Assembly: GCA_003427395.1 (NCBI GenBank)
Contig: BFEA01000242.1
Coordinates: forward strand, 1,389,656 to 1,409,859
Origin: Chara braunii
Lineage: Eukaryota; Streptophyta; Charophyceae; Charales; Characeae
DNA length: 20,204 bases
Direction of reading: 5' to 3'
Numbering within the stretch: position 1 is the first letter of the stretch; the number at the start of each line of letters is the position of its first letter. Of the stretch, positions 9,377 through 18,386 are shown in pieces. Both the position numbers and the translations under genes were made by a program. The notes beneath the pieces were generated by a model, which did no database searches, had not been told where the DNA came from, and saw nothing but the letters and a program-made list of their open reading frames with translations.

Positions 9377-10583
9377 TCACTGTACCACTTGGCAATCTCT
9401 CCTTGCCAAAGAAAAGAATTCAAAACAAGAAAGAGAAAACGATTATCCAAACTGAACAGGCCCAACCAGGTCAATGAGGATAAAGGTAAAACAAAATTAA
9501 TCCTTTTGAACACTTTTAAGTCCTTGTTAGCACAGGAAAACTCACCAATTACCACTCCAGTTCGACAAGGGTGCTGGGGCAGAGTCTGATTCTGTTTCTC
9601 TCCATGACTCGACCCTCATCAGTATAGAAAATTGCATCTCAGAGAAATCGTTAACGCCCTGCACAAATGGGGAGAACTATGACTCTGATAAACCAGTCAT
9701 TCCCTACTGTTCCAATGAGGCGATCGAGGTCATCTCGTCAGAAGGATTAGACACCTGTAGCATCTCTCCCGCTTGGTGTAGTAGCCAAGAATCAAGCAAC
9801 ACAGGTGCTCTGGCAAGTCTGTCCTCGACTCATGATGATGTGGTGAAAACCCTTGGGAATGCAGGCGGTGTGGACAACAAAGTCAAGGTAGTAATATCAT
9901 AAATAACGGGGGAGAGAAAATTATGGGTAGTCGCAGACACCAAGCATGAGGAGGAAAAGGGTCCCTCTTCACTCATTGAGTGGGACAACGACGAGGAGCA
10001 TCAACCACTTATCCCTCTTAATGCAGAGCAAATGTATTCACAGTACAATAGTACTAGCCCTAATCCTCCCCACTGTGTAATTGACCTAACCAATGACATT
10101 TTGGACACACAGCAGTCTGAGAACATCATTGGCACACAGCAGTCTGGTTTATCAGCTTTGGCGGATGGTACCAGCAAAAGACAAAAACTCAAATATAAAT
10201 TAAAGGCTGATATAAGTACAATGTCCCTTTCTAAATCTGGAATAGTTATCGTGCCTGTCAGACTGAAGGAGGGGACATGGGAGGCAGGTCTATCCTTGGT
10301 AGACGACTCTCAATATGGGGGGGTCACTCTGCAAGGAACTTCATCTCCTTTTATCTCTCTGTCTAATCTCACCAGAAGGAGAACGGGGGAGACAATGATC
10401 AAATTGGATATTGTGAAATATATCAAGGAATCGTTTCCACCAGGAGGATGGGCTATTCTCACCCTTACTCCAGAAGTCAGCAAGATTGCTGACAGGGATG
10501 CATTCCTACGCTACAAGGTTGGTGATCCCTCGGACCTCAAATGGTTGAGTCTGGAATCTCTTATAGAGAGATCCAAGTGTTAA
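9377..10583 (+). pseudogene. ORF1 continuation / ORF1b, unrecognised, with VIDLT motif
   Basis: The old frame stays open to TGA at 9587, where a one-base shift moves into another frame that continues to TAA at 10581, broken by stops only near 9517 and at 9899. The reading includes acidic/Ser-rich stretches and, from the ATG at 10032, a 183-residue open frame. That frame contains CVIDLTNDI near 10074, which resembles a SUMO-interacting motif, a duplicated TQQSE/TQQSG, and a C-terminal half with regular hydrophobic spacing (GIVIVPVRLKEGTWEAGLSL) that looks folded. A further shift near 10583 may add about 40 residues (to about 10700). No family is recognised. Its position between gag and ORF2 is not explained by standard LINE layout. 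Confidence 0.45.
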
Positions 10584-10781
10584 AAATCAAGGCTAGTCAC
10601 TTCTGGTCAGATACAGATGTGATCTTACTGTTGTCGAGACTCCTCCAACAAAAGATATTGGTGCAAGGGGGTGTATTAGATAACGGATCTTGGGAGAATT
10701 GATAAACACTAACTATACTTTCCCCCTCAATAGTGACAATCATCAGAATCAAAGAGATTGTTTTAAATTTGACCATTGACG
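10584..10781 (+). other. ORF1-ORF2 junction of the family A LINE
   Basis: One frame remains protein-like to about 10700 (FWSDTDVILLLSRLLQQ) and is probably the shifted end of the preceding coding region. The remainder before the ATG at 10782 is AT-rich with no motif seen. Confidence 0.4.
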
Positions 10782-10849
10782 ATGGGGAAAATAAATTTAG
10801 TTGATTTGGTTTATAATAGAGATAGGAATTGGAAAACCCTAAGGAGAAA

Positions 10850-11640
10850 TGCAGACCTGGACCTTAGGTCATTAAATGTTAATGGCCTTGCCTCGGCCAA
10901 GAGCTCTAAGAAACAAGCCATATATGAACAAATTAAGGGAATAGATGGCAAAAAATGGTCAGATGTAATCTGCATACAAGACACTCACCTCCAAAACATA
11001 GATGTTCACAACTATGTCCATAAAGAAATCTGGCCACACACGTAATTTAGAGCACACGCTCCCAAACCAGGGAGTGCTGGGGTGACAATTTGGATCCCCC
11101 CGGACACTAAATTAGAAATTATAAAGTGGGAGGCAGACTGTCAAGAAGGGAGATGGGTATACATACTTATAATGATAGAATCAGAAATAGTCAGTATTCT
11201 AAATTTATATGGGCCCAATGAGTTGGGAGAACGTGAGGTCTTTTTTACTAGTGTCCTCTCTCATCTACCGGCGGGCATCCCTGTTATCATTGCAGGGGTT
11301 TTTAATGCAGCTCCATATCGGAATTTAGATAGATAGAACCTCCCCTCCACCTGTCCAACGTATGTGGAAGTGGATGAATTCATCATATCAAGCCTCTGCC
11401 ATACAATAAACTTGTTTGACTCCTTTAGGAGACTAAATCCGAATACCAAAACGTTCAGCTGTTTCAGAAGGAACCAATCGAGGAAAAATACTAAATCTAT
11501 AATAGATTTAATCCTGGTATCAGAGGAATTACAGGGGGCATTACAATTTGTCAGCATACTCCCTAGAAGCCCCCTCCCAGGATTGGATTATGCCACATGC
11601 ATGATGGTACTAACATTCAGCAGGAAACTTGATCAAGGAA
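10850..11640 (+). pseudogene. Endonuclease domain of family A ORF2
   Basis: Motifs LDLRSLNVNGLA, DVICIQDTHL, GIPVIIAGVFNAAP and SIIDLILVSEEL follow the order of APE-type LINE endonucleases. Against the family consensus, the catalytic Glu of QETH is Asp here, the Asp of GDFN is Val (GVFN), and the usual terminal SDH is not present at the expected place (GLDYATCMMV). With stops at 11043 and 11334 the domain cannot be active in this copy. Confidence 0.8.
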
Positions 11641-12489
11641 GAGGATTCTACAGACTTAACACTTCACATATTAAATTGGACAGATTTAAACAGTTCCTCA
11701 AGGATATATGGGGGTTTTGGAAAGAACAAAAGCCCCTTATCAATGATGATGTTAAATGGTTCAACAACGGCCTAGCTTTCCTAGGACGTAAATGCAATGA
11801 ATACTCCAAAGCTTTAGCTCAACAAAGACATCAAAATAAAGTACAATTACACAAAAGAATTGCGGAACTTCAACAAACTGAGACCCTCAATGAGGACCCA
11901 GATCTGTTAGAAACAATGGCTAGTGAAATTCAAAACTTAGAAAATCAACTCTTGAGAAATATGGAATACAGATGGCAGGGGATGAAAATAAGGGGGAAAT
12001 TAAAAACAAGTCAGATGGAAGGAGCTATGGATGCAATATTTTTTGCAATGGCAAAGACCAATTCAGGAAGGACTACAATTGAGGCCTTATCTAACCCCTT
12101 TAACCCGAATAAACCTTTGGCTACTTCATCTGCTGCCTGTAACAAAATTGCCAGAGATTTCTTTAAGAACCTCTTATCTTTTAATACAAAGGATCTATCC
12201 AACAATCAGTTCAGAGATGAAATTGAAGATTTTCTGCAACCCATGGGTCAATCCTTATCTGACAATCAGAAAGAAGAGATCGATAAACCTATAGGCAAAT
12301 AGAAAATTTGGAAAGTCTTAATGTTAATGGAAGAAGAAAAAAATCCTGAGATCGATAGTTTCCCTAAAGAATTCTGGGAATCTATGTGGGATACTATATC
12401 CCAAGATCTAATGGATTTCTATATGGCTGTCTAGAACACAGGGAATATGGGAGAATCTGTTAGCCAAGGTGTCCTATCTCTTTTATATA

Positions 12490-13140
12490 AGAAAGGGAAA
12501 AAAATAAATATTTGAACTATCGTTTCATTACCTTGTCAACAGTTGTATACAAACTGGTGGCTAAAGTTCAAGCAGACCGATTGAGTAAGGTAATAGCTGA
12601 CATCATTCATCCAGCTCAAACAGGTTTCATTTCAGGAAGGAACATATAGGATAATATCCTCCTGGTAAATGAACTCATCAAAATAACACGCCAATCAAAG
12701 TATAATGCAGCAATTATATTTATTGACTTTGAAAAAGGCATATGATCATGAGGACTGGATCTTAGAAAAAATAAATTTTGGTCCTTGTTTTAGAAGATGG
12801 GTAGGTATTATGCATAGAAATGCAACAACCAGAACAATGGTGAATGAAAATTTGGCTCCCCCTATTACGCAGGAAAGATCAGTCAGGCAAGGGGATCCAC
12901 TGACACCATTCCTGTTCGTGATTATTATGGAGGCCCTAATCGCTAACTTGAGACAAAATAAAGATATTAAAAAAATACAAATATCATCGATCCCTGAAAA
13001 TGCTATCCCAGTATGTTCCCTGTTTGCGGATGACCTCTCCCTCATGATGGATTCATCTGTGGAAAATATGAGTGCCCTTAAAAAATTAATGGACCAGTTC
13101 TGTAGATCATCTTATATGAAGATAAACTGGGGAAATAAGA
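12490..13140 (+). pseudogene. Reverse transcriptase catalytic core of family A ORF2
   Basis: The order of fingers and palm motifs is typical: NYRFITLSTVVYKLVA, then QTGFISGRN, motif A IDFEKAYD, motif B VRQGDPLTPFLF, and motif C LFADDLSLMMD followed by MKINW. All catalytic aspartates are present in the DNA, but motif A is split by an extra base after GAAAAA (12731-12738). TAG at 12647 interrupts GRNI-stop-DN. No RNase H domain is seen downstream. Confidence 0.85.
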
Positions 13141-14399
13141 CACTAGGCTGGTGGATCCATTATCAGGGTGTTAGACCGCCGGAGGATCCTAAAGTCAAAT
13201 GGTTTCCAAAAGAAACTCCAGTCAGGGTACTAGGCATTAATATATCAGCAGCAGGTAAACCTAACTCTAATAATGATGATATTTGACAGGCTGCCCTTAC
13301 TAAACTTAAGATTTGGAAAAACAAACATACTTTCATTTTTGGACGAGTCCTAATCATCAACAATGTTATTTTGGGTTCAATCTTGTACAAATCAGCTATA
13401 TGGGCCTTTGACAAGGTCTCAATCAGAGCATTCTATCAGTGTCTCAGATCCTTTCTATGGAGAGGGAATCACGATCTTAAAAATGTGATTAGTAGAGTTG
13501 TCTGGTCTTCAATCATTCAACCAAAATCAAGAGGAGGTCTTGGTATAATAGGCCCTACTCTCCAAGCGATGGCATTATCCACCCAATGGATCATCAGACT
13601 CCTCTTTAGTCCACAAACCCCTTGGTCAATCCTAGCAAGGGAGCAAAGTAAGAGATTGACTCCTCTAACAAATGATCTTATGGATCTTTTAATATGGCTG
13701 AAAAATCCAGATTGGGTCCTCCCAAGGAGTAAAAGAGTTGAAGAGGACGATGCCCCCTCTAATGATAGACAAAAGGCCAGAAGAGATCTAAGTAGGGACC
13801 CATTCTGGTTATCCCTTATCAAGACATGGAGAAGACTACTTCTTCCAGATAAGATCCACCCCAAGAGATGAGAGGAAGTTTGCCAACAACCCTTGTTTAA
13901 TAACACTTGGATAAGGGATAATCGAGGTGTCATGTTACATTGCAATGACTCACCTTGGAAAGGGTGAATCAGGAAAGGAATAATTAGGATTAAGGACATC
14001 TGGAATAAAGAATAAAAGGATTTGGTCACAAAGGAAGAAATTCATGATGCACTAAGATATTGTCATCAAGCGAAACTAACCCTGGAAAAGATCATCGAGT
14101 TAATTCCCCTGGAATTGATCCGTATCCTTAGAAAAGGTCCTAATATTAGGACAAATGACTGGGTGGCCTTGACTGATGATAGTCATCTTATAGGCAATGT
14201 ACTAGAAGTTGAACCAAATGGTGACACTTTGACTTTCCTTTTCATTCTTAAGGAAGATAATCGAGTAGTTCCTCATCCACAGGATGAGGTCAGATCGGTA
14301 ACTGCGGATCAAATCTTCAGAATTAGAATACTACAAATGGGGAAGGAATGGTTGGCATTTAGGCCCAACACCCCTATCTCACACCTAGCAATGGATCAT

Positions 14400-14800
14400 G
14401 AATCATGGAAGTGGGGATCACAACTCAAAGACAAAAAGAACCATTCTAAAGCACTCCACACCCTCTCAGTCAAATCAACATATAGAATGTTGAGACTGAA
14501 AATCAATCTCAAGGATAAAGTTTCAAACAGATGGATGAGACACCTCAACTTAGATCTAAATGATCTAAGACACATTAAGTGGTTCCGCAACAAAAACTGT
14601 AAACCAGCCAAAATTGCATCACTACAATGGCANATTGAACACAGATGCCTCCCTACTAATGACTGGATGATAGACAGAACGTCACAAAATAGGATTAACC
14701 AGGTTCAACCATGGTGCAAACTGTGTAAAAATGCTTACCCAAGTAGATTGATCCCGGAAACAATTGAACACATATTTCTTCAATGTCCGGGATCCATCTC
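14400..14800 (+). pseudogene. zf-RVT-like zinc-binding domain of family A ORF2
   Basis: The segment runs through a Lys/Trp-rich part (HIKWFRNKNCKPAKIASLQW), HRCLPTNDWMIDR, WCKLCKNAYP, then IEHIFLQCPGSISLWRWWDR. The Cys-X2-Cys, later His and Cys arrangement fits the RT C-terminal zinc-binding family found in many plant and fungal LINEs. The same segment is present in the minus-strand copy (about 16700-17110) and, more diverged, in the family B copy (about 18540-18880). Confidence 0.8.
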
Positions 14801-15359
14801 GCTATGGAGATGGTGGGACAGAATCTGGAGAAACCAAGAAACAAAGTCACAATGGCCATGGGGATGGAAGCCCCTCCTACTGCAAGAATGAAAGACTGAG
14901 CCCTTAGACGAATTTACTCACAACCTGTTTATTCTAAGTATGAGAGCAATCTTATGGGCCATTTGGAGAAGAAGATGTATCTTTGAGTGGGAAAGAGTCA
15001 GGATAGACGGCCCTTAGTTCACTGAAACCATAAAAGAGCACATTCAAACAGGCATCCTTCACCAATGGGAAGTCATAAAAGAAAAAATTCAATTTATGTC
15101 CAATAAGAAGAAAATCTCCCAACAAATACAAGAGTTCAACTTCGTCTGGCTTGGTGGGAAATAGGGGGGGAGAATGGGGAAAGTGGATTGGAAAGGCGTC
15201 ACTGAGGTTGAGGATGGAAACATCAACAGAAACTACAGAGTTATGTTTGAAGATTGGTGTTCGATTGACCCGTCTATTCCCATGAGACCCCTCTCAGATT
15301 TTCCTGACATGTTCCCGCTTCCTCCCAGTGTGTTAGTTCCCACCTCTTGGTACGAAATC

Positions 15360-15433
15360 GGTGACCCGGTTTCCAACAGGTGTTGCTCCCCACCAATAGA
15401 TGGAGCTTTGTTTTAAAAAAAAAGGAAAAAAAA
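15360..15433 (+). other. 3' tail T3 and A-tract of the family A LINE
   Basis: It contains the CCCGGTTTCCAACAGGTG block, hairpin II (GCTCC 15385-15389 with GGAGC 15402-15406), then an A-tract (15415-15433) interrupted by GG. The 5' arm of hairpin I is replaced by GGTGA, because the coding end (GAAATCGGTGA) joins straight to the tail. About 200 bases present in the minus-strand sister copy are missing. The terminal ATGCTCTTAYCA hairpin is absent. Confidence 0.7.
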
Positions 15434-15435
15434 GT

Positions 15436-15820
15436 TTGGACTCCCCATGGAAAGCGTGGGTCAAGCAAGGGGCACTATGGGTAGGGGACATGTGAGATGC
15501 AGAGGCTGGGGAGTGGAAAAGCGCAAAAAGGATGCGGCTATGGTTGCGGTACTGCCATCACACTGGAGAGGTTTTGGCGGAACTGATTAAAAGTTCCGCA
15601 CTGGCATGGTACTCCATTTTAAAACGGGGCCTGATATTGAAGGAAGGAGACTGGGTGGGACGCCCTAGGGACCCGAGTTCGGTGAGGATGGTGCACATGG
15701 TGGGTGGCAACGAAGTGCTGGTCGGAGATATATGTTGGGGAGGGAGGATGTCCTCATAGGGAGCACACAACCTTTCTTCTGGATCCGCAAAATGGAGGTA
15801 TTTCATATCAGGGTCATGCT
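15436..15820 (+). pseudogene. LINE ORF2 fragment (family B), part upstream of the nested insertion
   Basis: Translating from 15442 gives SPWKAWVKQG, matching SPWKG-stop-IRKG in family A (13953 onward). The match continues with LRYCHHTGEVLAELIKS (family A: LRYCHQAKLTLEKIIEL) and ILKRGLILKEGDWVGRP (family A: ILRKGPNIRTNDWVALT). It breaks off at VFHIRVM at the target-site duplication, and the rest resumes at 18387. The copy is GC-rich with a stop at 15493 and a later frameshift. It begins immediately after the family A A-tract, so the upstream part of this family B copy was lost or displaced. Confidence 0.8.
15806..15820. repeat. Left target-site duplication of the minus-strand LINE insertion
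   Basis: TATCAGGGTCATGCT is repeated exactly at 18372-18386. The final T may belong to the T-run, so the duplication is 14-15 bp. Removing the inserted DNA plus one copy rejoins the family B ORF2 homology. Confidence 0.9.
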
Positions 15821-15847
15821 TTTTTTTTTTTTTTTTTTAAACTCCTT

Positions 15848-15895
15848 TGTGTCAGATAGGGGTGCTGATAAGAGCATACACTCCTACCTGACACA
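15848..15895 (-). other. Terminal RNA hairpin III of tail T4
   Basis: TGTGTCAGATAGG (15848-15860) is complementary to CCTACCTGACACA (15883-15895) except at one position. In the minus-strand RNA that position is a G-U wobble, giving a 13 bp stem. The 22-base loop carries ATGCTCTTATCA (plus coordinates 15866-15877). The A-tract begins about 10 bases after the hairpin in the element's direction. Confidence 0.8.
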
Positions 15896-15901
15896 CCAGG
15901 G

Positions 15902-15955
15902 GCTCCAGTCTATTAGTGGGGAGCTGCACCTGTTGGAAAACGGGTCCAGCGTCCT
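15902..15955 (-). other. Structured 3' tail T4, hairpins I and II
   Basis: On the minus strand, CTGGA, loop CCCGTTT, TCCAA forms hairpin I with a mismatch at its base (15933-15949). GCTCC and GGAGC form hairpin II (15902-15906 with 15920-15924). Confidence 0.7.
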
Positions 15956-16165
15956 TGAGATGCAAATAAACATATATTAGGATAACCATTTGTTGGGAAA
16001 CCTGTCCAGTTACCCTTGTACCTCTTCACCTTCTTTCGAGAGGCGCCAGATCATTCTACTCAGTTCTGGTACTAATAAGGGTCCAGGACCCATTGTGAAA
16101 ACTCAGTTAACACCTTCCACCGACTGTTGTAGACAAAAAGACTCAGTTGACGTATTCACATATCA
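15956..16165 (-). other. 3' UTR segment unique to the minus-strand LINE copy
   Basis: Roughly 200 bases lie between the last ORF2-homologous codons (GAAATCGGTGA) and tail T4. The + copy lacks them. No repeat or ORF is recognised. The simplest reading is that the + copy, or its parent, lost this stretch by a deletion joining GGTGA to CCCGGTTT. Confidence 0.6.
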
Positions 16166-18371
16166 TCACCGATTTCGTACCAAGAGGTGGGAACTAGCAT
16201 ACTGGGAGGAAGAAGGGAACATGTCAGGAAAATATGAGAGGGGTCAATCGAACACCAATCTTCAAACATAACTCTGTAGTTTCTGTTGATGTTTCCATCC
16301 TCAACCTCAGTGACGCCTTTCCAATCCACTTTCCCCATTCTCCCCCCCTATTTCCCACCAAGCCAGACGAAGTTGAACTCTTGTATTTGCTGAGAAATTT
16401 TCTTTTTATTGGACATAAATTGAATTATTTTTTTTATGACTTCCCATTGGTGAAGGATGCCTATTTGAATGTGCTCTTTTATGGTTTCAGTGAACTAAGG
16501 ACCGTCTATCCTAACTCTTTCCCACTCAAAGATACATCTTCTTCTCCAAATGGCCCATAAGATTGCTCTCCTACTTATAATAAACAGGTTGTGAGTAAAT
16601 TCGTCTAAGGGCTCAGTCTTTCATTCTTCCAGTAGGAGGGGCTTCCATCCCCATGACCATCGTGACTTTGTTTCTTGGTTTCTCCAGATTCTGTCCCACC
16701 ATTTCCATAGCGAGATGGATCCCGGACATTGAAGAAATATGTGTTCAATTGTTTCCGGGATCAATCTACTTGGGTAAGCATTTTTACACAGTTTGCACCA
16801 TGGTTGAACCTGGTTAATCCTATTTTGTGACGTTCTGTCTATCATCCAGTCATTAGTAGGGAGGCATCTGTGTTCAATCTGCCATTGTAGTGATGCAATT
16901 TTGGCTGGTTTACAGTTTTTGTTGCGGAACCACTTAATGTGTCTTAGATCATTTAAATCTAAGTTGAGGTGTCTCATCCATCTGTTTGAAACTTTATCCT
17001 TGAGATTGATTTTCGGTCTCAACATTCTATATGTTGATTTGACTGAGAGGGTGTGGAGTGCTTTAGAATGGTTCTTTTTGTCTTTGAGTTGTGATCCCCA
17101 CTTCCATGATTCATGATCCATTGCTAGGTGTGAGATAGGGGTGTTGGGCCTAAATGCCAACCATTCCTTCCCCATTTATAGTATTCTAATTCTGAAGATT
17201 TGATCCGCAGTTACCCATCTGACCTCATCCTGTGGATGATCCTGTGGATGAGGAACTACTCGATTATCTTCCTTAAGAATGAAAAGGGAAGTCAAAGTGT
17301 CACCATTTGGTTCAACTTCTAGTACATTGCCTATAAGATGACTATCATCAGTCAAGGCCACCCAGTCATTTGTCCTAATATTAGGACCTTTTCTGAGGAT
17401 ACGGATCAATTCCAGGGGAATTGACTCGATGATCTTTTCCAGGGTTAGTTTCGCTTGATGACAATATCTTAGTGCATCATGAATTTCTTCCTCTGTGACC
17501 CAATCCTTTTATTCTTTATTCCAAATGTCCTTAATCCTAACTATTCCTTTCCTGATTCACCCTTTCCAAGGTGAGTCATTACAATGCAACATGACACCTC
17601 GATTATCCCTTATCCAAGTGTTATTAAACAAGGGTTGTTGGCAAACTTCCTCCCATCTCTTGGGGTGGATTTTATCTGGAAGAGGTAGTCTTCTCCAAGT
17701 CTTGATAAGGGATAACCAGAATGGGTCCCTACTCTTCTAGCCTCTTCTGTATCATTAGAGTGGGCATCATCTTCTTCAACTCTTTTACTCCTTGGGAGGG
17801 CCCAATCTCGATTTTCCAACCACATCAAAGGATCCATAATATCATTTGTTAGAGGAGCCAATCTCTTAACTTGCTCCCATGCTAGGATTGACCAAGGGGT
17901 TTGTGGACTAAAGAGGAGTTTGATGATCCATTGGATGGATAATGCCATCGCTTGGAGAGTAGGGTCTATTATACCAAGACCTCCTCTTGATTTTGGTTGA
18001 ATGATTGAAGAACAGGCAACTCTACTAATCACATTTTTAAGATCGTGATTCCCTCTCCATAGAAAGGATCTGAGACACTGATGGAATGCTCTAATTGAGA
18101 CCTTGTCAAGGGCCCATATAGCTGATTTGTACCAGATTGAACCCAAAATAACATTGTTGATGATTAGGACTCGTCCGAAAATGGAAGTATGTTTGTTTTT
18201 CCAAATCTCAAGTTTAGCAAGGGCAACCTGTAAAATGCCATCATTATTAGAGTTAGGTTTACCTGCTCCTGATAGATTAATGCCTAGTACCCTGACTGAA
18301 GTTTCTTTTGGTAACCATTTGACTTTAGGATCCTCCGGCGGTCTAACACCCTGATATTCGATCCACCAGCC
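16166..18371 (-). pseudogene. LINE ORF2 C-terminal half (family A, truncated copy)
   Basis: It encodes the region after the RT core: GWWIEYQGVRPPEDPK through the thumb-like part, the zf-RVT-like domain (WCKLCKNAYP...IEHIFLQC) and the C-terminal extension. It lacks EN and the RT catalytic motifs. Compared with 13146-15364 it has a 7-base deletion near 17740 (frameshift), an in-frame HPQD duplication near 17230, a CAA to TAA change at about 17174, and a 19-base deletion between GACCC repeats near the C-terminus. Five stops are shared with the + copy. Two + copy stops are sense here (TTA for TGA 13284, TGG for TGA 13869). Confidence 0.9.
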
Positions 18372-18386
18372 TATCAGGGTCATGCT
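18372..18386. repeat. Right target-site duplication of the minus-strand LINE insertion
   Basis: Exact second copy of the 15 bp at 15806-15820. It adjoins the truncated 5' end of the inserted LINE. Confidence 0.9.

Larger units (their letters stand above)
10782..15416 (+). pseudogene. LINE ORF2: endonuclease, reverse transcriptase, zinc-binding domain (family A)
   Basis: This is the LINE replication protein, which nicks DNA and copies the element's RNA at the nick. The start is the ATG at 10782. Domains in order are: EN (about 10850-11640); a linker with helical, Gln-rich sequence; RT (about 12490-13140) with FISGRN, IDFEKAYD (motif A, 12722-12745), RQGDP (motif B, 12885-12899) and FADD (motif C, 13023-13034); a thumb-like region; a zf-RVT-like segment WCKLC...IEHIFLQC (14712-14790); and a C-terminal extension to about 15364. 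Damage includes stops at 11043, 11334, 12300, 12432, 12647, 13284, 13869, 13965, 14013, 14889, 15015 and 15162, frameshifts near 12515 and in motif A near 12733, and one ambiguous base at 14633. It is clearly inactive. Confidence 0.85.
4840..15433 (+). mobile_element. Family A LINE, long decayed copy with A-tail
   Basis: An AT-richer LINE with ORF1 (gag-like, CCHC knuckle), ORF2 (EN, RT, zinc-binding domain, C-terminal extension), a 3' tail and an A-tract (15415-15433). The 5' boundary is inferred from where the 158 bp tandem repeats begin and the family B endonuclease fragment ends; it could lie further downstream. All frames are broken, so the copy is not autonomous. No target-site duplication was found. 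Family B sequence on both sides suggests insertion into a family B element, with about 2.2 kb of family B missing. Confidence 0.6.
15821..18371 (-). mobile_element. 5'-truncated family A LINE inserted in minus orientation
   Basis: A ~2.55 kb copy of the 3' part of the family A LINE. Reading on the minus strand, it starts at GGCTGGTGGAT (18371), equivalent to 13146 of the + copy, covers the ORF2 thumb to C-terminus, a 3' UTR and tail T4, and ends in an A-tract (T-run 15821-15838). It interrupts the family B ORF2 and has a 15 bp target-site duplication. The base pair TA at the 5' junction is shared by target and element, a microhomology often seen at truncated LINE 5' ends. By eye identity to the + copy is roughly 95-97% over aligned coding stretches. 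Confidence 0.92.

Noticed and set aside
6929-15164. In-frame stops as evidence for a reassigned genetic code
   Set aside because: All three stop codons occur, the family B counterparts of the shared stops are different residues (Trp, Glu, Arg), and private frameshifts are also present. Decay explains this better.
13146-18371. Inverted repeat as a DNA transposon or foldback element
   Set aside because: The arms are LINE ORF2 sequence with an A-tail and a target-site duplication around one arm only, so retrotransposition explains the structure.
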